Source of the DNA: SAR92 clade bacterium H231
GTDB lineage: Bacteria > Pseudomonadota > Gammaproteobacteria > Pseudomonadales > Porticoccaceae
Reading direction: 5' to 3'
DNA: 64,000 nt
Assembly (NCBI GenBank): GCA_025153775.1
Contig: JAOALC010000002.1
Coordinates: forward strand, 186,001-250,000
Positions 1 to 8,359 of the stretch are shown here, piece by piece (the stretch's first letter is position 1; each line of letters opens with the position of its first letter). The notes below the pieces were generated by a model that was given only the letters and a program-made list of their open reading frames with translations, did no database searches and had not been told where the DNA came from. Position numbers and translations under genes: made by a program.

Positions 1-1047
1 CAAGGCAACCAAGAAGCCTCCCATCAGCAGATTTTCCGACATCATGCTCAGGCGACCATTTAGGTAGTAGGCCTCGTCATTAAACACCGCAATACTGATA
101 CCTTGAGGAAGGCTACCCGTTTTATCCTCTACATATTGATGAGCGGCTTGGCTGATATCTAGGAGATTTTGACCCTCCAACGAAAACACCCCAACGGTAA
201 ATGCGCTCTGTTGATCAAACCGATTGGTGTAAATACTTTCGGTGAACTCGTCTCTTACATTGGCCACATCAGACAGAAGCAGCTGGGTTCCATCTGGGTC
301 ACTCCGCACAATAATACTTTCGAAGTCGCTACCATAATAGGACTTGCCCTCTGTGCGAACCAACACATTGCCGCTCTCTGTTCTAATCATACCGGCAGGC
401 AGGTCCAGAGACGAAGAGCGCACTGCTGAGGCCACTTCACTCAGAGTCAGATTGAGTTCTTTGAGACGGTCTTCTCGTACTTCAATTGAAATTTCATACC
501 GCCCTGCACCCCAGAGTGAAACCTCTTTCACTGGGCCCAGAGCCAGCACTTCATCATAAATTTCGTCGCCCAGCAGCTTTTTTTGCCGCTCGGTCATATC
601 ACCATAGACAGAGATACCCAGGGCCCATAAATTCCGTTGTGCGCGCTGCACGCTGGGCTTTTCAAGATCATCGGGGAGATTGGTAATGCCGTCGATACGG
701 TTTTCGACCAGGGTCATAACTTCATTGATATCTTCATTGGCCTCAATTTCAAGCCTGATTCTGGCAAAGTCTCGGTTCGCATCGGACCTTATTTTTTTAA
801 TGCCCTGCAACCCTTCAAGAGCAGATTCCATCGGCAGAATGACACCTTTTTCAACCTCAACTGGCGCCGCGCCTGGATAGGGGGCTGTGATGCTGATCAT
901 TCTGGTCTCAGTGCGGGGAAACATTTCTTTACTGATGTTGGTCAGTGACAGTGCACCAGCACAGAAGATCAGAATCATAGCCAGATTGGCCGCTACTGGG
1001 TTTCTGGTAAACCAGCCTATAAGGCCCCCGATATTCTTGGTGATCAC
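1..1047 (-). CDS. RND multidrug efflux permease, N-terminal part (truncated by window edge)
   Basis: Reading the minus strand from a GTG at 1047 gives an uninterrupted frame to the window edge, about 349 residues with no stop. The N-terminus carries a hydrophobic segment after GWFTRNPVAANLAM, then text typical of RND pumps of the AcrB type, such as EMFPRTETRMISI, PYPGAAPVEVEKGV and LPMESALEGLQGI. These belong to the first membrane helix and the porter domain. An AGGAGAA ribosome site lies just upstream. The GTG overlaps the TGA of the adaptor gene by 4 bases, so adaptor and permease are probably translationally coupled. The pump would sit in the inner membrane and export drugs or other amphiphiles by proton antiport. 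The substrate cannot be told from this part. Confidence 0.9.
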   Translation of the reverse strand, partial: MITKNIGGLIGWFTRNPVAANLAMILIFCAGALSLTNISKEMFPRTETRMISITAPYPGAAPVEVEKGVILPMESALEGLQGIKKIRSDANRDFARIRLEIEANEDINEVMTLVENRIDGITNLPDDLEKPSVQRAQRNLWALGISVYGDMTERQKKLLGDEIYDEVLALGPVKEVSLWGAGRYEISIEVREDRLKELNLTLSEVASAVRSSSLDLPAGMIRTESGNVLVRTEGKSYYGSDFESIIVRSDPDGTQLLLSDVANVRDEFTESIYTNRFDQQSAFTVGVFSLEGQNLLDISQAAHQYVEDKTGSLPQGISIAVFNDEAYYLNGRLSMMSENLLMGGFLVAL

Positions 1048-2219
1048 TGAGATTCTCCTATGGCAGGAGTATTTTTGATCCGCAGTTTTAATCCTTCGAT
1101 TGGAGTGCCCAGAGCGCTGGTAACAATCTGCTTGCCATTATCCAGACCGGCAGAAATATAGTAGTAACTGTCGTCAGCAGAGGCGACTTCCACGGAAACA
1201 ATTCTCAGTAGGTCGTCGCTATCGACTACTCCAACTCTTGAGCCTTCAAGCAGCGAACTGCGAGGCACTGCAAATACATTCTCGAGCACCTTGCCTTCAA
1301 TGGAGGCTTTTACAAAGGTACCAACCCGCAGCGGCGTATTGGTATTAGTGCTGTCGACCGCTAGTCCATAGGGATCAGCCACTCTAGCCACTATATACTG
1401 AGACCGATTGAGCTCATCCACCACGCCTTCGGAGCGCTCAATACGCGCCACCCAGGATGCTGTCTGACCATCAACAGTGCCACTCAAAAATACCTTCTTG
1501 TCGGTCAGCGAACTGCTGGCTGACAGACCATCCATCATGGTTAGGTCGCGCTCGGTAAGCGGCAGCCTCACTTCAACAAAATCGATTGCAAAGGTCTCAC
1601 CTATAGGTGTGCCAGTGCCCACAAACTGGCCCACATCCGCAAGTTTCTTGGACACCATCCCTGCGTAGGGCGCTCGGATAATAGTCTTCTGCAACTTGAT
1701 ATTGGCCTGCCTTAATTCCGCTTTCGCCTGCAGTAGGTTGGCCTCTGCCTCCAGCAGATAGGGCCGACGAATCAGCAGCGGGGGAGCTTCCGAGGCGGGC
1801 CTTCCGGTGATGGCCCATTCTTTTAGCGCCTGGGCTGATCGGGCTTTCTCAAGCTCCATCTGGGCCTTAGAGCTAATTAATCTGGCTTCCGCCCGCTGCA
1901 CTGCCACTTCGTAGTCCGTTGGGTCGACTTTTAGCAGCATATCGCCGGCCTTAAAGGTGCCGCCCACCACAAAGGCATCAGCCACTGCTAATACTGCGCC
2001 AGAGACTTCTGATATCAGAGAGGTTCTTGTTCTGGGTTTAACTACGCCCTGGGATTCTACCCGCATCTCTAGCTGAGCTGCATTGGCGATGGCCGTCTTA
2101 ACCGCAATGGCCGCTTCCGGCTGCGGAGACTTGGCAGCCTCAGGTTTTAATACATTCATCATCACGGCTAGAAATAGCGCGACTAAAACCACCGCTAGGG
2201 CTTTCAGTTTATCTTTCAC
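1044..2219 (-). CDS. RND efflux periplasmic adaptor (membrane fusion protein)
   Basis: 391-residue protein with an N-terminal membrane anchor (about residues 7-22) and the layout of HlyD/AcrA-type adaptors. A lipoyl-like half is followed by a long Ala/Glu-rich coiled-coil stretch (about 100-175), the second lipoyl half with IIRAPYAGMVSKKLADVGQF, and beta-barrel and membrane-proximal domains. It links the inner-membrane RND permease to an outer-membrane channel. The permease gene follows with a 4-base overlap (GTG inside the stop), so the two form one operon. No TolC-like gene is present in the window. The family is clear, the exported compound is not. Confidence 0.92.
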   Translation of the reverse strand: MKDKLKALAVVLVALFLAVMMNVLKPEAAKSPQPEAAIAVKTAIANAAQLEMRVESQGVVKPRTRTSLISEVSGAVLAVADAFVVGGTFKAGDMLLKVDPTDYEVAVQRAEARLISSKAQMELEKARSAQALKEWAITGRPASEAPPLLIRRPYLLEAEANLLQAKAELRQANIKLQKTIIRAPYAGMVSKKLADVGQFVGTGTPIGETFAIDFVEVRLPLTERDLTMMDGLSASSSLTDKKVFLSGTVDGQTASWVARIERSEGVVDELNRSQYIVARVADPYGLAVDSTNTNTPLRVGTFVKASIEGKVLENVFAVPRSSLLEGSRVGVVDSDDLLRIVSVEVASADDSYYYISAGLDNGKQIVTSALGTPIEGLKLRIKNTPAIGESQ

Positions 2220-2275
2220 TCAGATGTTCCTTTATTTTATTATTCTTGGCCGCTTAAATATGCTGTTGGTCAGCG

Positions 2276-2809
2276 CTATAGATTCCCAATAACATAGGCC
2301 TGCAGCAACCAACCTAATCCACCAGCCGTCAAGCCTGCAACTATATCGTCGATCATTATACCCAGTCCGCCGGACATATTTTTATCTAGCCAGCTAATTG
2401 GCCAGGGTTTCCAGATATCAAACAACCTAAAGAGGCAGAATCCCAACATCAGAGATACGGGACTAATGGGCAAAAAGGCCATAGTTATCCAAAACCCAAC
2501 AAACTCGTCCCAGACGATGCCACCATGGTCATGCACCCCCATCTGCTCTGCCGCTCTGCCACAGATACTGACCCCAATAATAGCTGCTACCAGCACAGTC
2601 GCCAGGTACAGGGGCGGGGATAGCTGAGTTAGCAGCCACCACAGGGGAATTGCTGCAATGGTTCCCACTGTGCCTGGAGCCAGCCTCGACAGGCCGCTGC
2701 CAAAACCAAAGGCCAGCATCAGGGTGGGTGAGCGCACAAGCTCGAGCGGGCTGGGATTAATGGCTGAAATGGTCGAACCCTCTTTTAAAATCTGTAGATA
2801 TGTCGCCAT
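2276..2809 (-). CDS. pgpA: Phosphatidylglycerophosphatase A
   Basis: Membrane lipid phosphatase that makes phosphatidylglycerol from its phosphate. Family marks are the GTVGTIAAIPLWWLL segment after a short N-terminus and the acidic DEFVGFWITM motif, with about four hydrophobic spans and a final helix after IMIDDIVAGL. The gene ends the thiL operon. The only ATG (2809) gives a 53-base overlap with thiL and an N-terminus longer than usual. Homologous text begins around SAINPSPLEL, and there is an AGAGGG sequence a few bases before an ATT codon there, so the true start is uncertain and could be non-standard. The enzyme call is firm. Confidence 0.9.
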   Translation of the reverse strand: MATYLQILKEGSTISAINPSPLELVRSPTLMLAFGFGSGLSRLAPGTVGTIAAIPLWWLLTQLSPPLYLATVLVAAIIGVSICGRAAEQMGVHDHGGIVWDEFVGFWITMAFLPISPVSLMLGFCLFRLFDIWKPWPISWLDKNMSGGLGIMIDDIVAGLTAGGLGWLLQAYVIGNL

Positions 2810-3791
2810 CCACTATAACAAGGTTATTGGTATTATCTGGCGCCAGTATCTGACCCACCAGTGTAGCATCCAAGTCACCCGCCTCTATCCATTGATCAAC
2901 TGTCTGCTGATAAGGCTGAGGAACAGCGAAGCACAGCTGATAGTCATCACCGCCACTGAGCGCCCATTCTAAAGCACGCTGTGGCCATAATTGGTGCAGC
3001 TCTCGATGAATAGGCAGCAGATCTGTCTGTATATTGGAGCGCACACCGCTAGCCTGACAGAGATGACCAAGATCGGCGATCAGACCATCAGAGATATCAA
3101 TACAGGCACTGGCGATAGTGCGCAGCTTGATGCCCGCATCAACCTGTGGCTTGGGCTGATAAAACCGCGTTAGTAAGCGCTCACTATGAGTTGAGTCTCT
3201 GCTATTAATCATTTCTAGAGCTGCAGCTCCGTCTCCCAGAGTACCGGTCACATACAGGGCATCGCCAGCTTTGGCGCCACTGCGCTGCAGAGCGTCAGAG
3301 CTCGGCACCTCGGCTAGCAGGGTAAGGCTGATAGTCATAGGCCCGGCGGTGGTATCACCGCCAATTAGGGCAATATCATATTGCCCAGCCACTGCGGCCA
3401 GTCCACGGCTAAAACCTTCCAGCCACTGGGCATTGGCTTTTGCGCTGGGCAGGGTTAGGGCAAGGGTAAACCATCTGGGTTTGGCGCCCATGGCAGCCAT
3501 ATCACTGAGATTGACACAGAGTGCTCTGGTGGCAATCTGCTCTGCTGTGGCCTGAGGCGGAAAATGCACAGACTCAACAATGGTATCTGTGGCCACCACC
3601 AGCTGGTGATCAGCTGAGGTATTTAGCAGAGCTGCATCATCGCCAATGCCCAGAGCCACACCTCCCTGAGCCGTCAGATCTTTGAAGTAGGTCGCGATTG
3701 CATCAAACTCGCTGAAATCTGTTTCCACTGCCTGTGACAGGTTTGCCCCCTCGCTGGCCCAGAGCCCGCTAATTCCGTTTGTTGGCTGCAA
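2757..3791 (-). CDS. thiL: Thiamine-monophosphate kinase
   Basis: ThiL phosphorylates thiamine monophosphate to the active cofactor thiamine diphosphate. The 344-residue frame shows the PurM/ThiL-type ATP and metal sites: GIGDDAALL, VVATDTIVESVHF, NLSDMAAMGAKP, IGGDTTAGP and a C-terminal ISDGLIADLG plus SGGDDYQLCF. The family usually starts near SEFDAIATYF, about 26 residues inside this frame. A GTG at 3728, after a short purine run, gives a more typical N-terminus and would remove the 23-base overlap with nusB. The gene lies between nusB and pgpA, the usual gammaproteobacterial order. Confidence 0.93.
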   Translation of the reverse strand: MQPTNGISGLWASEGANLSQAVETDFSEFDAIATYFKDLTAQGGVALGIGDDAALLNTSADHQLVVATDTIVESVHFPPQATAEQIATRALCVNLSDMAAMGAKPRWFTLALTLPSAKANAQWLEGFSRGLAAVAGQYDIALIGGDTTAGPMTISLTLLAEVPSSDALQRSGAKAGDALYVTGTLGDGAAALEMINSRDSTHSERLLTRFYQPKPQVDAGIKLRTIASACIDISDGLIADLGHLCQASGVRSNIQTDLLPIHRELHQLWPQRALEWALSGGDDYQLCFAVPQPYQQTVDQWIEAGDLDATLVGQILAPDNTNNLVIVDGDISTDFKRGFDHFSH

Positions 3792-4209
3792 CCTCTATGG
3801 CGCGCCTGTCAACGGCAACTTTATCCAGAACACCGTTAATAAACTTAAAGGCATCTGTAGGGCCATAGGTTTTGGCCAGATTGACACCCTCGTTGATCAC
3901 CACTTTATAAGGTACCTCAATACTGTAGAGCATTTCATAGCTAGCAATCCGCAGCACTGCTCTGGAGACTGGGTCCAGGTCCTTGTTCTCCCGGTCCAGA
4001 TGGGGCTCATAACTGGCATCTATTTCAGCTAGATTTTTGGGCACACCGAACAGAATATTGTGAAACAGACTGGTATCTACCTTGCCCATATCATTGTCGA
4101 CATGAAATTCTGCCTCAATATCGATTAGGTCTGTACCACCCACATCCCAGGAGTACAGCGCCTGCACCAGTAGCCGGCGAGCTTTCTGTTTTTGCTTCGG
4201 TTTTGACAT
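3769..4209 (-). CDS. nusB: Transcription antitermination protein NusB
   Basis: 146-residue all-helical NusB. It forms the boxA-binding heterodimer with NusE (S10) for antitermination of rRNA operons. The start RRLLVQALYSWDVGG and the C-terminal VVINEGVNLAKTYGPTDA and FINGVLDKVA blocks are characteristic. It follows ribH with a single intervening base (TAA, T, ATG) and runs into thiL, so it belongs to the riboflavin operon transcript. Length matches the family. Confidence 0.95.
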   Translation of the reverse strand: MSKPKQKQKARRLLVQALYSWDVGGTDLIDIEAEFHVDNDMGKVDTSLFHNILFGVPKNLAEIDASYEPHLDRENKDLDPVSRAVLRIASYEMLYSIEVPYKVVINEGVNLAKTYGPTDAFKFINGVLDKVAVDRRAIEVAANKRN

Positions 4210-4210
4210 A

Positions 4211-4693
4211 TTATTCGGCGCTCTGCATCTGCTTGAACACCGCCAGCATTTCCAGAACAGTCAGCGCAGCTTCTTCGCCCTTGTTCTCTTCGTTGTCACC
4301 AGAGCGATCCAGTGACTGTTGCAGGTTGTCTGTAGTCAACAGACCAAAGGCAACCGGCAGGTTCTCGTTAAGTCCGACTTCGCCAATACCGCGAGTGGTC
4401 TCGGAGCACACATAATCAAAATGAGGAGTGTCACCGCGAATCACACAGCCCAGGGTAATAATGGCATCAAAGCGGCCGGTGCGCGCTGCGCGCTGCGCGG
4501 CCAAGGGCAGCTCAAAGGCTCCGGGAACCCGGTATTCTTCTACGGCATGACCACTGATATTATGGCGCGCCAGTGCGCGCACGGCGCCGTTTAACAGGCC
4601 ATCGGTAATCTCTGCATTCCAGCGCGCAGCGATCACTGCAATACGCACATCACCCAGATTAAACAGGCCTTCTTCAGGTCTAAATTCACTCAT
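4211..4693 (-). CDS. ribH: 6,7-dimethyl-8-ribityllumazine synthase
   Basis: The 160-residue protein condenses the pyrimidine intermediate with dihydroxybutanone phosphate to lumazine, the penultimate riboflavin step, and usually assembles into large hollow shells. Visible family motifs are the ARWNAEITDGLL substrate loop, VPGAFELPLAA, the LGCVIRGDTPHFDYV active-site block with its catalytic His, and FGLLTTDNLQQS. The C-terminal helix KGEEAALTVLEML is also typical. It lies 18 bases after the ribB-type gene and just before nusB. Confidence 0.96.
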   Translation of the reverse strand: MSEFRPEEGLFNLGDVRIAVIAARWNAEITDGLLNGAVRALARHNISGHAVEEYRVPGAFELPLAAQRAARTGRFDAIITLGCVIRGDTPHFDYVCSETTRGIGEVGLNENLPVAFGLLTTDNLQQSLDRSGDNEENKGEEAALTVLEMLAVFKQMQSAE

Positions 4694-4711
4694 TGTTATT
4701 TCCTGTTGCCA

Positions 4712-5830
4712 CTATTTGCAGTCGACGTACTCGACGACTTCGAGATCAAAGCCTGAGATACCGGTAAATTTAAAAGGTGCGCTCATTAGTCGCATTTTGT
4801 GCACTCCCAGATCCATAAGAATCTGCGAGCCTGTGCCCACCTGCATATAAACTACTTCACTGGCCGGCTGAGGCTTGCCCATACTGGGGTTTAAAATCAT
4901 CTCTATACTGTGGTCTATATCCTCGGCGCTCTCGGGGTAGTAGAGCAGTACTAGAGCACCGCGACCCTCTTCGGCAATGGCTGCCATAGCTTTGTGGAAT
5001 GACCAGGTGTTAAAACCAGATTCAGACTCTAGGGCCAGCAGATCCCGGGCAGAGCGGTTGATATGCACGCGCACCAATGGAGCCTCGTTACCGCTTACAT
5101 CACCTTTTACCAGGGCAAAATGTTTTTCATTGCGGGCATTATCCAGATAGGTCTTGAGGGTAAACTCACCAAACTGTGTATCCACCTGCCTCTCGTTGAT
5201 GCACTGAGTGGTTTTCTCGGTCACTAGGCGGTAGTGAATCAGATCGGCGATGGTACCAATCTTTAGCTGGTGTTTTTCTGCAAACACTTCCAGATCATCC
5301 CTGCGTGCCATGGTGCCATCTTCATTCATAATCTCAACAATCACTGCCGCGGGTTCAAAACCGGCAAGACGTGCCAGGTCGCAACCAGCTTCAGTGTGAC
5401 CCGCGCGGCTTAATACACCACCGGGCTGGGCTTTTAGCGGAAATATATGACCGGGCTGGACTATATCCTCAGGGCGAGCATTGCCGGCCACTGCAGCCTG
5501 CACTGTGCGCGCGCGATCTGCGGCTGAGATACCTGTGGTTACACCTTCGGCAGCTTCAATGGACAGGGTAAATGGGGTGCTATGGCTGGATTTATTGCCA
5601 TCGCCTTCAACCATCATGCCCAGCTCAAGCTGCTTGCAGCGCTGCTCGTTCAGAGTCAGGCAGATCAAGCCTCGAGCATAGGTTGCCATAAAATTAATAT
5701 CTTGCGGGCGCACCATAGGCGCTGCCATCACTAGATCACCCTCGTTCTCGCGATCTTCGTCATCCATCAGAATAACCATTTTGCCCTGACGGATATCTTC
5801 GAGTAATTCTTCTACTGTGTTGAGTACCAT
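4712..5830 (-). CDS. ribB: 3,4-dihydroxy-2-butanone-4-phosphate synthase fused to a degenerate GTP cyclohydrolase II-like domain
   Basis: 372 residues in two parts. Residues 1 to about 200 are a normal RibB, with the acidic metal loop DDEDRENEGDLVMAA and the HTEAGCDLARLAG block, and make dihydroxybutanone phosphate from ribulose 5-phosphate. From about residue 205 the protein resembles GTP cyclohydrolase II, but the zinc-binding Cys cluster of true RibA is absent: the corresponding stretch reads VHINRSARDLLALE with no cysteine. It is therefore of the RibBX type known from other gammaproteobacteria, and the second domain is unlikely to open GTP. A separate ribA is expected elsewhere in the genome. 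It lies in the rib operon between ribE and ribH. Confidence 0.9.
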   Translation of the reverse strand: MVLNTVEELLEDIRQGKMVILMDDEDRENEGDLVMAAPMVRPQDINFMATYARGLICLTLNEQRCKQLELGMMVEGDGNKSSHSTPFTLSIEAAEGVTTGISAADRARTVQAAVAGNARPEDIVQPGHIFPLKAQPGGVLSRAGHTEAGCDLARLAGFEPAAVIVEIMNEDGTMARRDDLEVFAEKHQLKIGTIADLIHYRLVTEKTTQCINERQVDTQFGEFTLKTYLDNARNEKHFALVKGDVSGNEAPLVRVHINRSARDLLALESESGFNTWSFHKAMAAIAEEGRGALVLLYYPESAEDIDHSIEMILNPSMGKPQPASEVVYMQVGTGSQILMDLGVHKMRLMSAPFKFTGISGFDLEVVEYVDCK

Positions 5831-5871
5831 TTTCTCTTCTCTTCCGGTGTGTTGCGTATTACTGATGTCTT

Positions 5872-6480
5872 TTATTGATCTGCGGCTTTATTCCCCAGCA
5901 GCAGCCGCTCCAGGTAGCGGGCAACCAGATCAACTTCTAAATTGACCTGGGTTCCAACCTGATAATCACCCATCACTGTGTGGGTCATGGTGTGGGGCAC
6001 TATATTGAGTTCGAACTCTGAGCCTTCGACTTTATTGATGGTCAGGCTGGTGCCATCTAATGTGATTGAGCCTTTGTGGGCAATGTATTTGGCTAGCTCT
6101 CGCGGAGCGCGAATACGAAAGCGCCAGGATCTTGCATCTTCTTCCAGCGAGACTACTTCGCCTATGCCGTCCACATGGCCTGAAACTATATGACCACCAA
6201 ATCGATCGCTGGCTTGCATGGCTTTTTCGAGATTGATACGGCTGCCGGTTTTCCAGTTGCCTATGGTGGTCAGGTTAAGAGTCTCTACTGAGACGTCGGC
6301 GACAAAGCCTTCGCCGGTGAGTTCTACGGCGGTTAGGCAGGCCCCGTTGCAGGCGATGCTATCGCCTAACTGAACATCGCTGAGGCTTAGGTTGCCGGTA
6401 CGGATGGTCAGGCGCACATCGCCGTCGCGCTGTTCTAAATTAGCTATATCGCCTATGGCGCTGATAATTCCTGTGAACAT
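5872..6480 (-). CDS. ribE: Riboflavin synthase alpha chain
   Basis: 202-residue enzyme that dismutates two lumazine molecules to riboflavin and the pyrimidine donor. It has the expected two similar barrels: an N-terminal copy beginning MFTGIISAIG with SIACNGACLTAVEL and FVADVSVETL, and a second copy with VSGHVDGIG, GSITLDGTSLTINKV and FELNIVPHTM. The N-terminal MFTGI, which contributes to the active site, is intact. It starts the downstream half of the rib cluster, 194 bases after ribD, and that gap holds an inverted-repeat element. Confidence 0.95.
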   Translation of the reverse strand: MFTGIISAIGDIANLEQRDGDVRLTIRTGNLSLSDVQLGDSIACNGACLTAVELTGEGFVADVSVETLNLTTIGNWKTGSRINLEKAMQASDRFGGHIVSGHVDGIGEVVSLEEDARSWRFRIRAPRELAKYIAHKGSITLDGTSLTINKVEGSEFELNIVPHTMTHTVMGDYQVGTQVNLEVDLVARYLERLLLGNKAADQ

Positions 6481-6522
6481 AGTTTAAATCCTATACATCA
6501 ACTTAAATTGAGTTTGTCGCAA

Positions 6523-6634
6523 GGGTTGCGTTGGCCGAGAGGCAACTGAAACACGCTACAAGTACATCCCTGTAAGCTCGGATGCCGCGTCCCTGCGGCA
6601 TACGGTTTCACCTGCCTCTCGGCCACCACAACCC
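6523..6634. repeat. Nested inverted-repeat element between ribD and ribE
   Basis: About 112 bases bounded by near-perfect arms. GGCCGAGAGGCA (6533-6544) is matched by TGCCTCTCGGCC (6613-6624), with the pairing continued inward through TGAAAC/GTTTCA and outward to GGGTTG/CAACCC. The centre holds a second perfect hairpin, ATGCCGC (6582-6588) with GCGGCAT (6595-6601), and a small TACATCCCTGTA repeat. The architecture resembles a REP or MITE-like intergenic repeat. It lies inside an operon and has no coding frame of note. No second copy was seen in the window. Confidence 0.7.
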
Positions 6635-6674
6635 AATCTAATATCGGCGTACTTAATCAGGATGACGGCCGATA

Positions 6675-7790
6675 TCAGTAATCCTTATCCGGCCTCAACA
6701 CCACCCGTATATCCTCACCAATCTGCCGAATATCCTGAACCGACAGCGCCAGGTGCGCATCAATCGTCTGAATAGGCACCTCAAACATAGGCCGCGCCTC
6801 ATTGCCAAATAACTTGGGTGCCCAGTAGCAAACCAACTCATCCAGCAAGCCCTCGGCAATAAAAGCACCAGCCAAACCGGCACCGGCCTCCACCAGCACC
6901 TGATTACAGCCGCGGCCCGCCAACTCGACCAGCAGCGCATGCAAATCAATGTGCTCTCCCATAGCGGGCAAGAAAGCCACCTCCGCGCCAGCGGCTTCCA
7001 AAGCTGCCGATCGGTCTCGCTGCTCTGGGCCGTCCAATGTAGCCACCAGGGTATCCCCCGGCTGTTGGAACATCCTCGCCTCGGGCGACATTTGCAGCCT
7101 GGCATCTACAACCACGCGCAGCGGCTGCCTCAGCTCATCCTCAACGCCCACATCGTCGCGGGTTATACGCACCGTAAGGGATGGATCGTCCATTTTTTGT
7201 GTGCCAATACCTGTGATGATGGCGCACTGAGCGGCGCGCAGGCGCTGTACATCGGCGCGCGCTGCAGGAGTGGTAATCCACTGGCTCTGGCCACTGGCCA
7301 TGGCAGTGCGGCCGTCGAGGCTCGCTGCCATCTTGACTGTGACCCAGGGCATGCCCTGTTCATGGCGCTTGATAAACCCTCTGTTGCTCTCGCGGGCCTG
7401 GTCTTCCATAAGGCCAAGCTCCACCTCAATACCCGCATCTTTTAATTTTTGTATGCCAGACCCGGCGACCTCTGGGTTGGGGTCCTCACAGGCTATGACC
7501 ACTCGACTGATACCGGCGGCGACCAAGGCATCAGCGCAGGGGCCAGTTCTGCCCTGATGACTGCAGGGCTCCAGGGTGACATAGGCTGTGGCACCAGCGG
7601 TATCGCTGGCTTGCTGAAGGGCTTCTATCTCGCCGTGATTACCGCCGGCTGGGCGGGTAAACCCCTCACCCACAATTATTCCATCTCTGGCGATTACACA
7701 GCCAACCGAGGGGTTTGGAGAACTGGTAAAGCGCCCCTTGGCAGCAAGCTGCAGGGCCCGAGACATCATCTCTCGATCAATATTGCTCAT
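6675..7790 (-). CDS. ribD: Bifunctional riboflavin deaminase/reductase
   Basis: 371-residue fusion. The N-terminal cytidine-deaminase-like half has SPNPSVGCVIARDG, the zinc-binding HGEIEAL (HGE where HAE is usual) and PCSHQGRTGPC. The C-terminal reductase half begins near VTVKMAASLDGRTA and has VVVDARLQMSPEA and LVEAGAGLAGAFI. It deaminates and then reduces the pyrimidine ring intermediate of riboflavin synthesis. The ATG overlaps the nrdR stop by one base (TAATG), so translation is coupled. Family identity is certain; the Ala-to-Gly change beside the zinc His is conservative. Confidence 0.95.
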   Translation of the reverse strand: MSNIDREMMSRALQLAAKGRFTSSPNPSVGCVIARDGIIVGEGFTRPAGGNHGEIEALQQASDTAGATAYVTLEPCSHQGRTGPCADALVAAGISRVVIACEDPNPEVAGSGIQKLKDAGIEVELGLMEDQARESNRGFIKRHEQGMPWVTVKMAASLDGRTAMASGQSQWITTPAARADVQRLRAAQCAIITGIGTQKMDDPSLTVRITRDDVGVEDELRQPLRVVVDARLQMSPEARMFQQPGDTLVATLDGPEQRDRSAALEAAGAEVAFLPAMGEHIDLHALLVELAGRGCNQVLVEAGAGLAGAFIAEGLLDELVCYWAPKLFGNEARPMFEVPIQTIDAHLALSVQDIRQIGEDIRVVLRPDKDY

Positions 7791-8263
7791 TATTTGGCAA
7801 CCGGAGCGGGTTTTTTAGCGGTGAGGCGGTTGAGTTCGTCTTGGAATTCACTGAGATCCTGAAAACTGCGGTAGACCGAGGCAAAGCGCACATAGGCGAC
7901 CTCATCCAGCTCTCGCAGCTGACGCATTACCTCTTCACCAATAATGCGCGATGACACTTCTCGCTCGCCGGTGACCTGCAGGAAATGCTTTATTTGCGAG
8001 AGTGATACTTCGATATTTTCTATGGATACCGGGCGTTTTTCCAAGGCACGCTGCAGGCCCGCACGCAGCTTGTCTTCGTCAAATGACTCGCGGCTGCCAT
8101 CGGTCTTGATCACTCTGGGCATAACCAATTCTGCCAGTTCATAGGTGGTAAAACGCTCACTGCAGTCGACGCACTCACGGCGACGGCGCACCTGCCCGCC
8201 ATCGGCGACCAGACGGGAATCTACGACCTTGGTATCATCAGCATTACAGAACGGACAGTACAT
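7790..8263 (-). CDS. nrdR: Transcriptional repressor NrdR
   Basis: 157-residue NrdR represses ribonucleotide reductase genes according to ATP/dATP state. The N-terminal zinc ribbon is complete ([15 protein letters not shown] and then [12 protein letters not shown]), with the arginine-rich VRRRREC between. An ATP-cone domain follows, with [16 protein letters not shown] and [11 protein letters not shown]. It is the first gene of the rib run and is one base out of overlap with ribD. A NUDIX gene separates it from glyA, its usual neighbour. Confidence 0.96.
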   Translation of the reverse strand: MYCPFCNADDTKVVDSRLVADGGQVRRRRECVDCSERFTTYELAELVMPRVIKTDGSRESFDEDKLRAGLQRALEKRPVSIENIEVSLSQIKHFLQVTGEREVSSRIIGEEVMRQLRELDEVAYVRFASVYRSFQDLSEFQDELNRLTAKKPAPVAK

Positions 8264-8359
8264 AGCAGCACATCAAAAAATTGGTGGCGTAGTTTAACAC
8301 AAACTATGGTTATTTAAGTGCTGTTAAATAACCTGTCTGGGGAGCGCCAACAGCGACTC

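Noticed and set aside
6481-6674. Possible FMN riboswitch before ribE
   Set aside because: The gap contains an inverted repeat with long perfect arms. The conserved RFN core sequence was not seen.
6939-7445. Overlapping plus-strand frames opposite ribD
   Set aside because: Shadow frames of a well-conserved gene.
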